Shown in pieces: positions 46,726-54,164 of a DNA stretch of 64,000 nt; within the stretch, counting starts at the first letter, position 1, and the number at the start of each line of letters is the position of its first letter. Source of the stretch: SCN-70-22 sp046327755 (lineage in GTDB: Bacteria; Gemmatimonadota; Gemmatimonadetes; Gemmatimonadales; Gemmatimonadaceae); the NCBI GenBank assembly GCA_046327755.1, contig JAXLXW010000001.1, forward strand, positions 682,001 to 746,000, read 5' to 3'. Made by a program: the position numbers and the translations under genes. The notes beneath the pieces are model-generated. The model was not told the origin of the DNA, did not search any database, and saw only the letters and a list, made by a program, of their open reading frames with translations.

Positions 46726-47439
46726 ATGCCTGCCGATTCCCCCTCGAGCGCCACCACACCCGCGCGCCCCCCACGCCGCCACCCGGTCGTCCTCTTCGAC
46801 CTCGACGGCACCCTCATCGATTCGATCGAGCTCCTGATCAGCGCGATGACCCACGCCTTCGATTCCCGCGAAGGGCCGCGCCCCACGGTCGACGAGTGGG
46901 TCGCGACGATCGGGCGCCCGCTGCTGTGGCAGTTCGGGCAGTACGCCACCGGCGACGACGACCTCCAGCACCTCGTACGCACCTATCGTGCGTTCCAGTA
47001 CGAGCATCACGATCGCCTGACCCGGGCCTACGACGGGATCCCGGCACTTGTCGAGCAACTTCACGATGCCGGACACCCGCTCGGCGTCGTCACGTCGAAG
47101 GCCGATCACCTCGCCAACCGGTCGATCGCCCACGTCGGCCTCGCCCCCTTCTTCGACATCGTCGTCGGCGCCGACCGCACCACGAAGCACAAGCCCGACC
47201 CGGACCCCATCTGGTTCGCCCTCGGCGAGCTGGGCGACCGCGCCGAGGACGCCGTGTACGTGGGCGACTCGCCGTTCGACATCATGGCCGCGAACGCCGC
47301 CGGCGCCACCTCGATTGGCGTCACCTGGGGTGCCGCCTCCCGCGCCCCCCTCCTCCAGGCGTCCCCGCGACACCTGGTCACGACCGTCGCCGAACTGGAT
47401 GCGCTGATTACAAAACTCCGGGCCCCCCACCACACGTAG
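46726..47439 (+). CDS. HAD-superfamily phosphatase (Gph/PpaX-like)
   Basis: 237 residues. Motif I FDLDGTL (Asp25, Asp27), motif II VVTSKA, motif III/Lys KHKPDPDP and motif IV YVGDSPFDIMAA are all present with an alpha-helical cap domain between I and II. This is the phosphoglycolate phosphatase/pyrophosphatase group; the substrate is uncertain. It starts 15 bases after the helicase gene but its family is unrelated to the pair. Confidence 0.88.
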   Translation: MPADSPSSATTPARPPRRHPVVLFDLDGTLIDSIELLISAMTHAFDSREGPRPTVDEWVATIGRPLLWQFGQYATGDDDLQHLVRTYRAFQYEHHDRLTRAYDGIPALVEQLHDAGHPLGVVTSKADHLANRSIAHVGLAPFFDIVVGADRTTKHKPDPDPIWFALGELGDRAEDAVYVGDSPFDIMAANAAGATSIGVTWGAASRAPLLQASPRHLVTTVAELDALITKLRAPHHT

Positions 47440-47603
47440 GAGAGGACGGAAAGCCGAGTAGACGTGATGCCGTTCCTCGGGCGCGATCTTCGCCGCCCGT
47501 CGTCCGTACCACTCGTCTTCTCATCCTCCCGTCTTCTCCCTCGTTCAAACCTTCCGGCCGTCGCCGCCATCTCACTCGGTGAGCATAGACGACCGGTTCG
47601 ATC

Positions 47604-48176
47604 GTGACGGTGGCCCCACTGGAACCAACCCCCCTCCCCGTAGCGACCGACGCCACCGACCTCTCCCTCGCCTCGCGAGCGGCGACCGGGGATCGGCGGG
47701 CGTTCGAGCAGCTCTACCGCTCGCACGTGAATCGTGTCTTTGCCGTCTGCGCGCGCATGGTCAACGACCGGGCGCTCGCCGAGGAGCTCACGCAGGATGT
47801 CTTTGTCCGCGCCTGGGACAAGCTCGCCCTCTTCCGGGGCGACTCGGCCTTCGGCACGTGGCTCCACCGGCTGGCGGTCAACGTGGTCCTGAACGCGCGG
47901 AAATCGGAAAGTCGCAAGCGCTCGCGGTTCGAGGATGATGGCGACGTGATCGACGACCTCCCGCAGGGGAGTCACGCATCGGTCCCCGGCGCCGCGATCG
48001 ACCTGGAAGCGGCGGTGACCCTCCTCCCGCCGGGGGCACGAAGAGTCTTCGTGCTCCACGACGTGGAGGGATATAAGCACGAGGAGATCGCGGGGATGCT
48101 CGGCATCACCGCGGGTGGGAGCAAGGCGCAGCTCCATCGCGCCCGGCACCTGTTACGAGAGGCCCTGAACCGATGA
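47604..48176 (+). CDS. ECF-type RNA polymerase sigma factor
   Basis: 190 residues. Region 2 is FEQLYRSHVNRVFAVCARMV, followed by ELTQDVFVRAWDKL and the DNA-reading FGTWLHRLAVNVVLNARK; region 4 is LPPGARRVFVLHDVEGYKH, then EIAGMLGITAGGSKAQLHRAR. Start is GTG. The gap upstream contains a TCTTC-rich pyrimidine stretch. The stop overlaps the anti-sigma ATG (ATGA), the usual sigma/anti-sigma pair. Confidence 0.93.
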   Translation: MTVAPLEPTPLPVATDATDLSLASRAATGDRRAFEQLYRSHVNRVFAVCARMVNDRALAEELTQDVFVRAWDKLALFRGDSAFGTWLHRLAVNVVLNARKSESRKRSRFEDDGDVIDDLPQGSHASVPGAAIDLEAAVTLLPPGARRVFVLHDVEGYKHEEIAGMLGITAGGSKAQLHRARHLLREALNR

Positions 48177-49030
48177 CGACTCGCAACCTGACCTGCGCCG
48201 AACTGGACGAACGGCTGGGCGACTACCTCGAAGGGTCGCTCGACGACGCGTCCGTCGCCGACATCGAGTTGCACCTGTCGGGATGCCCGGCCTGCACCGC
48301 GCTGGTGCGCGACTTCGAGCGCATCACCCGCGACGCGGCGACGCTCCCCGCCCTCACGCCGTCGCACGATCTCTGGCCGGCCATCGCGCAGCGTCTCGAG
48401 GCGCCGGTGGCCGACCTCGGCGCGCACGCGGCCGCGAAGCGCGACCGCGAGGGGGCCACTGGCGCACGCGGCACCTCCGGCTCGGCGCGCTGGCATCGCC
48501 TGCGCCTTGGCGCCGTGGCCGCCGGCCTGGTCGGCATCACCGCCCTCTCGACGTACTACCTCACCCGTCGCGGTCAGGACTCGAACGCCGCGTCGGTGGC
48601 GGCGGCGCTCCCCGGCACCGACAGCGCCCCCACGGCGCCGGGTGCTGGCGACGTCGCCCCCGGCTCGCCGATCGACGCGGGGACTCCAACGACCACCAGC
48701 GGCGCCACGCTCGCGGCCGCGCCTGGCGCTGCCAACCCGACGGACGCGACGCTCGCCAGCCGTGCGGAGCGTCTCCCCGCCCGCGACACGTTCGACGCCG
48801 AGATCTCCTCGCTGCGCGGCATCGTCTCGCAGCGGCGCGATCAGCTCGATCCGCGCACGGTCGCCGTCCTCGAGTCGTCGATTGCCACCATCGACTCGGC
48901 GATCGCCGACGCCCGCCGCGCCCTCGACGCCGATCCGGCCTCTCGCTTCCTGTCCACGCAGCTCAACAAGGCGCTGGAGAAGAAGCTCGGCCTCCTCCGC
49001 ACCGCCGCGCTTCTCCCGTCTCGCACGTAA
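48173..49030 (+). CDS. Anti-sigma factor with zinc-finger N terminus
   Basis: 285 residues. The ZAS-type site HLSGCPAC (His, Cys, Cys) is in the N-terminal domain, with CAELDERLGDYLEGSLDD before it. One membrane helix follows (LRLGAVAAGLVGITALSTYY at about 105-125), then a periplasmic part with a Pro/Thr/Ala-rich linker and a helical end (FDAEISSLRGIVSQRRDQL). It would hold the adjacent ECF sigma until an envelope signal arrives. Its ATG overlaps the sigma stop. Confidence 0.88.
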   Translation: MTTRNLTCAELDERLGDYLEGSLDDASVADIELHLSGCPACTALVRDFERITRDAATLPALTPSHDLWPAIAQRLEAPVADLGAHAAAKRDREGATGARGTSGSARWHRLRLGAVAAGLVGITALSTYYLTRRGQDSNAASVAAALPGTDSAPTAPGAGDVAPGSPIDAGTPTTTSGATLAAAPGAANPTDATLASRAERLPARDTFDAEISSLRGIVSQRRDQLDPRTVAVLESSIATIDSAIADARRALDADPASRFLSTQLNKALEKKLGLLRTAALLPSRT

Positions 49031-49070
49031 TCTCCCTCGACGTCCCCGTTTGCACCTGACCGCCACGCCC

Positions 49071-50171
49071 ATGCCACGCTTCCCCTCCCCCCCGCTCCTC
49101 GCCCTCGCGCTCGCGACGGTCCTCCCGGCCTGCGCGCTGGCGCAGTCGAGCGATCGCGCCAACGAACGGTCCACGGAACGGTCGATCGAACGGATGGCCG
49201 AGAGCATCGCCGCGGCCGCCGAACGCATGGCCGCCCGCGTCGAAAAGCACGCGACCATCATGGCCGACCGCATCGAGCGCGAGTTCGATCGCAAGCGCAA
49301 GTCGGGCGCCTACGACCACTGGGACGACGACAACATCCAGCAGGGGCGCACGCGCATCGACACGACGTTCGCCTTCGCCGATGACGGCACGATCGACCTC
49401 TCGTCGATCTCGGGCGACATCGTCGTCACCGGCTGGAGCCGCCGCGAGGCGCAGATCAAGGCGACGTCGGAACGCGGGCGCCTCGAGCTCGATGTGTCGT
49501 CGTCGCGCGTCACGCTCGAGGAGCACGGACGTGGCTCGGTGTGGGGGAGCCGGCGCGGTCCCGACACTCGCTATGAAGTCTCCGTCCCGCGCGGCGTGCG
49601 CGTCATCGCCCGTAGCACGTCGGGCGACGTCTCGGTGCGCGGCACCGGCGGCGCCGTCGAGGGGAACTCCACCAGCGGCGACGTCCTGGTGGAGGACGCC
49701 TCGCGCCGCGTCGAGCTCTCCTCGGTCTCCGGCGACGTCTCGGCGCGCAAGGTCCGCGGCACCGTGGACGCCTCGTCGGTCTCCGGCACGATCGAGTTGG
49801 ACGACGTCGAGGGGGAACTGCACGTCAACACGACGAGCGGTGACATCCAGCTGGGCGACGTGGTCTCACGCGACATCGAGGCGTCGACCACCAGCGGCGA
49901 CATCACCTTCTCCGGCAACATCTCGGGCGACGGGCGCTACGAGTTCAACTCGCACTCCGGCAACATCGAGTTGGCCATTCCCGCCTCGGCCAACGCCCGC
50001 TTCTCGGTCGAGACGTACAGCGGGGAACTCGACTCCGACTTCCCCATCACGCTGCAGCCGGGTGACCGCTCGTCGCGCCGCCCGCGCCGCTTCGAGTTCA
50101 CCGTCGGCAACGGCGGCCCGCGCATCGTCGCCGAGACCTTCAGCGGCGACCTCCAGATCCGCAAGCGTTAG
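49071..50171 (+). CDS. Exported DUF4097 beta-helix protein (SGD repeats)
   Basis: 366 residues. Signal peptide (LLALALATVLPACALAQS), a helical charged region (ERMAESIAAAAERMAARVEK), then DUF4097 from about residue 100 with regularly spaced SGDI/SGDV turns (STSGDVSVRG, NSTSGDVLVED, SSVSGDVSARK, TTSGDIQLGD). This is a repeated beta-strand structure typical of putative adhesin-like envelope proteins. It follows the sigma/anti-sigma pair and is probably part of its regulon. Confidence 0.85.
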   Translation: MPRFPSPPLLALALATVLPACALAQSSDRANERSTERSIERMAESIAAAAERMAARVEKHATIMADRIEREFDRKRKSGAYDHWDDDNIQQGRTRIDTTFAFADDGTIDLSSISGDIVVTGWSRREAQIKATSERGRLELDVSSSRVTLEEHGRGSVWGSRRGPDTRYEVSVPRGVRVIARSTSGDVSVRGTGGAVEGNSTSGDVLVEDASRRVELSSVSGDVSARKVRGTVDASSVSGTIELDDVEGELHVNTTSGDIQLGDVVSRDIEASTTSGDITFSGNISGDGRYEFNSHSGNIELAIPASANARFSVETYSGELDSDFPITLQPGDRSSRRPRRFEFTVGNGGPRIVAETFSGDLQIRKR

Positions 50172-50189
50172 GTACAGGAGACGCATTCC

Positions 50190-51005
50190 GTGAAGTCCTT
50201 CGCCAAGCACGCCCTCGCCGGCACCGTCCTCGCCCTCGGCACCACCGCCGCGCTCGCGGCGACCGCCCTCCCCGCACAAGCGCAGGGGAATCCCGACTTC
50301 TCGTGGGAAGGGCGCATCCCGCGCGGCCGCTGGCTCTATGTCCGCAACCTCAACGGCGCCATTCGCGTCGATCGCGCCGCGGGCGACAAGGCCGAGGTGA
50401 TCGCCGAGAAGCGCGTGCGCCGCGGCTCCGCGGACGCCGTCCGCATCGAGGTGAAGAAGGGGTCCAACAGCGACGACATCATCATCTGCGCGTTCTGGAC
50501 CGAGAACGCCTCCTGCGACGAGGACGGCTATCGCAGTCGCGGTGAGAATGGATGGAACCGGCGTAACGAGGTCTCCGTCGAGTTCACCGTGCGACTCCCC
50601 GACGGCGTCAAGCTCGTCACTTCCTCGGTGAACGGCTCGCTCCGCATCGAGGGCGCCACCTCCGAGGTCGACGCCAGCACCGTGAACGGCGGGATCACCG
50701 CGTACACGAGCGGCGGCCCGGTGCGCGCCACGACCGTCAACGGCGGCATCGAAGTCCGCATGCGCGAGACCGGGACCGAGGACCTCGAGTTCGAGACCGT
50801 CAACGGCTCCGTTGACATCGAACTCCCCGCCTCGCTCAACGCCGAGCTGGACATGCGCACCGTCAACGGGCGCGTGCAGTCCGACTTCCCCCTCACCCTC
50901 TCCGGTCGCATCAACCCGCGCCACATCCGGGCGACCATCGGCAAGGGAGGGCAGCGCCTCAAGGTCTCGACCGTCAACGGCTCGGTCGACATCCGGAAGA
51001 TGTAG
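50190..51005 (+). CDS. Exported DUF4097 beta-helix protein (VNG repeats)
   Basis: 271 residues, GTG start. Signal peptide ending LPAQAQG, then DUF4097 with repeats VNGSLRIEG, STVNGGITAY, TTVNGGIEVRM, ETVNGSVDIEL and STVNGSVDIRK. A Cys-bearing loop (ICAFWTENASCDEDGY) may form a disulfide. It is homologous to the previous gene but has its own repeat turn (VNG instead of SGD). A strong hairpin terminator follows at 51051. Confidence 0.85.
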   Translation: MKSFAKHALAGTVLALGTTAALAATALPAQAQGNPDFSWEGRIPRGRWLYVRNLNGAIRVDRAAGDKAEVIAEKRVRRGSADAVRIEVKKGSNSDDIIICAFWTENASCDEDGYRSRGENGWNRRNEVSVEFTVRLPDGVKLVTSSVNGSLRIEGATSEVDASTVNGGITAYTSGGPVRATTVNGGIEVRMRETGTEDLEFETVNGSVDIELPASLNAELDMRTVNGRVQSDFPLTLSGRINPRHIRATIGKGGQRLKVSTVNGSVDIRKM

Positions 51006-51050
51006 GCGATCGGCCCGGCTCTCCCGGCTTCGACGCTCCCCCCGCACGCT

Positions 51051-51088
51051 CGAGACGCCAGCCCGCACCGGCTGGCGTCTCGTCGTTT
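51051..51088 (+). terminator. Terminator after the DUF4097 operon
   Basis: A perfect 13-bp stem, CGAGACGCCAGCC / GGCTGGCGTCTCG, with a 6-base loop lies 45 bases after the stop, followed by TCGTTTG. The tail is short of T but the stem is very stable; it ends the sigma-anti-sigma-DUF4097 unit. Confidence 0.65.
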
Positions 51089-51276
51089 GCCCCTCGGCTT
51101 CTCGTGGCGCAGCGCACGACGCGTTGCCCGCCTTGGCGCGATCTCGTCTCTCCGGCGAACTCCCGCCCGCCGCGACGGGTAGAAAAGACGAGCACGATCC
51201 ATCCACCGGGCTCGCCTACCCGTCCCCCCGGTCCGGTCGGTAGAATTCAGCGTCCCCCCACCTGCAGGAGATTGAG

Positions 51277-51954
51277 ATGGGCATCTCGGCCCGCCCCTTC
51301 CCGGGCGTCGCAGTTCGAACGGGTGCCGAGCGCGCGACGCTCGTGCGCCGGACCTATTCCCTGGTATTTGCCAGCATCCTGGTGACCATCGCCGGCGCCG
51401 CCTTCGCGATGTCGCAGCCGGGGATCATGGCCAGCGTCGCCCAGCATCCGTTCATCACGATGCTCGCGATGTTCGCCCCGCTCATGCTGGCGCTCAAGTT
51501 CCGCAACGCCTTCCCCGCCAACCTGGGGCTCGTCTTCCTCTTCACCTTCGTGGAAGGGTTGGCAATCTCCCCCATCCTGTACGTCTACGGGCGCACGAGC
51601 CCGGGGGTCATCGGGCAGGCCGGGATGCTCACGGCGAGCGCCTTCGGCATCCTCACGCTCTACGCCTTCGTCTCGCGCCGCGACTTCTCGGCGTGGGGGG
51701 CGTTCTTCACGGTCGGTCTGTGGGTCCTCATCGCCACGTCGCTCCTCAACCTCTTCTTCCAGAACCAGACCGCCTCGCTCTGGCTCGCTGGCGCGACCGT
51801 CCTGGTCTTCAGCGGACTCCTGGTCTTCGACACGTGGCGGCTCCGGAACGTCTTCGGCCCCGAGGACTACGTGCAGGCTGCGGTCACGATCTATCTCGAC
51901 CTGCTGAACATGTTCCTCGCCATCCTCCAGCTCCTCGGCGGGCGTCGCGAGTGA
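51277..51954 (+). CDS. Bax inhibitor-1/YccA-family membrane protein
   Basis: 225 residues, seven hydrophobic segments. Family pieces are FVEGLAISPILYVYGRTSPGVI, ASAFGILTLYAFVSRRDFS, SLLNLFFQN and LVFDTWRLRNVFGPEDYVQAAVTIYLDLLNMFL with the conserved acidic pore residues near the C terminus. The family forms pH-sensitive Ca2+-leak channels or affects protein quality control. AGGAG six bases upstream of the ATG fixes the start; TAGAAT at 51241-51246 is a possible -10. Confidence 0.92.
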   Translation: MGISARPFPGVAVRTGAERATLVRRTYSLVFASILVTIAGAAFAMSQPGIMASVAQHPFITMLAMFAPLMLALKFRNAFPANLGLVFLFTFVEGLAISPILYVYGRTSPGVIGQAGMLTASAFGILTLYAFVSRRDFSAWGAFFTVGLWVLIATSLLNLFFQNQTASLWLAGATVLVFSGLLVFDTWRLRNVFGPEDYVQAAVTIYLDLLNMFLAILQLLGGRRE

Positions 51955-51965
51955 GGTGGAACGCG

Positions 51966-51991
51966 GACTGACGCGGCAGCAGCCGTCAGTC
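51966..51991. other. First hairpin after the Bax inhibitor-like gene
   Basis: GACTGACG (51966-51973) pairs perfectly with CGTCAGTC (51984-51991) around a 10-base loop. It is directly followed by a CGTTAGG word. With the next hairpin it separates the convergent genes. No T run follows. Confidence 0.4.
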
Positions 51992-52007
51992 GTTAGGGAA
52001 GACGTGA

Positions 52008-52040
52008 ACGGCCCCGGTCGCGAGACCGGGGCCGTCGTCG
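52008..52040. terminator. Strong hairpin between convergent genes
   Basis: ACGGCCCCGGTC / GACCGGGGCCGT, a perfect 12-bp stem with loop GCGA, followed by CGTCGTTC. It lies 53 bases after the plus-strand membrane protein gene and 54 before the end of the minus-strand dehydratase gene, so it may serve either strand. Confidence 0.6.
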
Positions 52041-52088
52041 TTCAGGGGACGCCGCGCCGCTCGTGCAGCCGGCGCCCCCAGGCGTCGC

Positions 52089-52373
52089 TCAGAGCGCGTC
52101 CAGCGCGCGGGCGAGCGCGAGGTCCTTGGTGGTGATCCCCCCCGCGTCGTGCGTGGAGAGCGTGACCGTGATGCGCGTGTAGCGAATGTCGATGTCCGGG
52201 TGATGGTTCATCGACTCGGCGGCATCGGCGGCGCGACGCACCCAATCGATCCCCGCCGGGAACGCCGGGAACGTGAACGTCTTGACCAACGCCTGCGCGC
52301 GCCGCGCCCATCCGGGGAGCGAGCCGAGTTCGCGCTGGATCTCGATGTCCGACAGCGGGAGCGACGAGGCCAT
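52089..52373 (-). CDS. Pterin-4a-carbinolamine dehydratase (PCD/DCoH)
   Basis: 94 residues. The active-site signature ESMNHHPDIDIRYTRITVTL with the His pair is intact, and the C-terminal GGITTKDLALARALDAL closes the fold. It recycles the hydroxylated pterin cofactor after aromatic amino acid hydroxylation, or may act in molybdopterin-related steps. An alternative GTG start lies 3 codons upstream at 52382. Confidence 0.93.
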   Translation of the reverse strand: MASSLPLSDIEIQRELGSLPGWARRAQALVKTFTFPAFPAGIDWVRRAADAAESMNHHPDIDIRYTRITVTLSTHDAGGITTKDLALARALDAL

Positions 52374-52424
52374 GTCAGCCACTCACGGGGCGTGGAAGGG
52401 AAGCGAAGACCACCCGAAGATACG

Positions 52425-53813
52425 TCAGCGCGCGATGGGCGGGCGTCGCTGGTGCCAGTGCGTTTCACGCTGGAAGGCGGCGCCGATGGCGAGGACGTGT
52501 TCATCCGCCCCTTCGGCGGCGAAGAACTGCAGCCCGATGGGCAGTCCCTTCGCCAACCCGCACGGCACGCTCAGCGCGGGCAATCCGGCCAGGTTCTGCG
52601 GCGCGTTGAAGCGGGTGAACGCATCGACCGTGTTCACCTCGCGCCCGTCGATGTGCACCACGTGCTCGTCGATGCGCGGGGGAAGCGCGGGGAGCGTCGC
52701 CCCGACGAGGACGTCGACCTCGGTGAACGTCTGGGCGAACGCGGCGCGTACTGCCTCGCGGCGGGCCATCGCATTGAGGTAGTCCAGCGCGCTGTGCTTG
52801 TAGCCCCCTTCGAGGCGCTTGCGCACGAGCGGGCCGTACGCCGCCGGATTGTGCTTGAGGTAACGATCGTGGTAGGCGATCGCCTCGCTGGCGGTGATGA
52901 CGCCGGAGGCTTCCTGCGCCCCCTCGAGCGCCGGGATCTCGACGTCGCGGATCTCCTTCACCAGCGGGCGCAGCACCTTGAGCGCCTTGTCGATGGCCTT
53001 GGCGATCTCGCCATCGAGGTCGCGCAGGTGGTATTCCGAGACACCGACGACGAGCCCCTTGCTGCTCTGACGCAGCGCCTTCACGAAGCGCTCGACCGCC
53101 CCCTTGGCCCCCGACATGACGCCCAGCATGATCGCCGCATCGGCCACCGTGTGCGTCATCGGGCCCACGTGGTCGAGCGAGGGCGACAGCGGGACGATTC
53201 CTTCGTTAGGCAGGAGCCCGTAGGTCGGCTTGAAGCCGGTCACGCCGCAGCAGGCCGCCGGGATGCGGATCGAGCCGCGCGTGTCGGTCCCGACCGCGGC
53301 GGCGCACAGCCCCGCCGCCACCGCCGCCCCCGAGCCGCCGCTCGAACCGCCGGCCACGTGTTCCGCGTTCCACGGGTTGCGTGCCGGGCCGAAGTGCTCG
53401 TTGGCCGACGTCACGCCTAACGCCACCTCGTGCAGGTTCGTCTTCCCGAGGATGATCGCCCCCGCCTTGCGCAGCCGCTTCACCACCGGCGCCTCGTCGC
53501 CGGCGGGAATCCCCTCGCCAAAGACCTTCGACCCCGCCGTCGTCGGCGCGTCGCTCGTGAGGATCAGGTCCTTGATCGCGATCGGGACACCGGCCAACGG
53601 CCCCGGGTCCTTCTTGGCGGCGACCAGCTTCTCCACCTTGTCGGCCGCCTCGAGCGCCGCGTCGCCGGTGACCGTGATGTAGGCGTTGAGCGACGGATTG
53701 TGGCGGCCGATCGCGTCCAGGATGTCGCGCACGAGGTCGACCGGGGAGGCCTGCCGGTGGGTGACAGCCTTGGCGATATCCTGAAGGTCCGTAAAGGGCG
53801 TAAGGGCGGACAT
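52425..53813 (-). CDS. Amidase signature family enzyme (GatA-like)
   Basis: 462 residues. The Lys-cisSer-Ser triad region is seen as PIAIKDLI, then GGSSGGSGAAVAAG and TDTRGSIRIPAA. The last usually reads DTGGSIR; here an Arg replaces the first Gly, which is unusual. C-terminal LPALSVPCGLAKGLPIGLQFF matches the family. No gatB or gatC neighbours, so it is more likely a stand-alone amidase than the Glu-tRNA amidotransferase subunit. Confidence 0.9.
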   Translation of the reverse strand: MSALTPFTDLQDIAKAVTHRQASPVDLVRDILDAIGRHNPSLNAYITVTGDAALEAADKVEKLVAAKKDPGPLAGVPIAIKDLILTSDAPTTAGSKVFGEGIPAGDEAPVVKRLRKAGAIILGKTNLHEVALGVTSANEHFGPARNPWNAEHVAGGSSGGSGAAVAAGLCAAAVGTDTRGSIRIPAACCGVTGFKPTYGLLPNEGIVPLSPSLDHVGPMTHTVADAAIMLGVMSGAKGAVERFVKALRQSSKGLVVGVSEYHLRDLDGEIAKAIDKALKVLRPLVKEIRDVEIPALEGAQEASGVITASEAIAYHDRYLKHNPAAYGPLVRKRLEGGYKHSALDYLNAMARREAVRAAFAQTFTEVDVLVGATLPALPPRIDEHVVHIDGREVNTVDAFTRFNAPQNLAGLPALSVPCGLAKGLPIGLQFFAAEGADEHVLAIGAAFQRETHWHQRRPPIAR

Positions 53814-54164
53814 GCTCGTCGGGAACGTGATTCGGGACGTGCGGGACGTCGCAGCCTCGCCGGAGCATCGCCGTTGCGGCTCCGGCGCTTCAGCCGCCCC
53901 TGAAAGATGGTCGGTTCCCCTCCAATAGGCGACTCATGGGGCCGATTTCGTCGAGAACCGCACGGCAAACCGCTCTTCGAACGGCATGCGCCCCCACGTC
54001 ACGGTCGCGCTCCGGCTCGAGGGCGCGTCACAAAGCCCGCCATGCCGTGCAACGTTTGCGGTGTTGCCGGGAGAACGGATGCGGCGCACGTTCCCGCGCT
54101 CGTCGCTCCCCCAGCCTTGGTGCCGCACATGCGCACCATTCGACCTCTCCGTTCGAGGCTCGCC
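53814..54164. other. Gap before the S9 peptidase
   Basis: About 350 bases between the divergent amidase (minus) and S9 peptidase (plus) genes. The peptidase frame is open through all of this part up to 53907, with possible ATGs at 54042, 54129 and others, but no signal peptide or ribosome site supports those. No clear promoter is visible. Confidence 0.4.

Noticed and set aside
52425..53813. Amidase as GatA of the Glu-tRNA amidotransferase
   Set aside because: No gatB/gatC partners and the DTRGSIR change argue against it, though the family matches.
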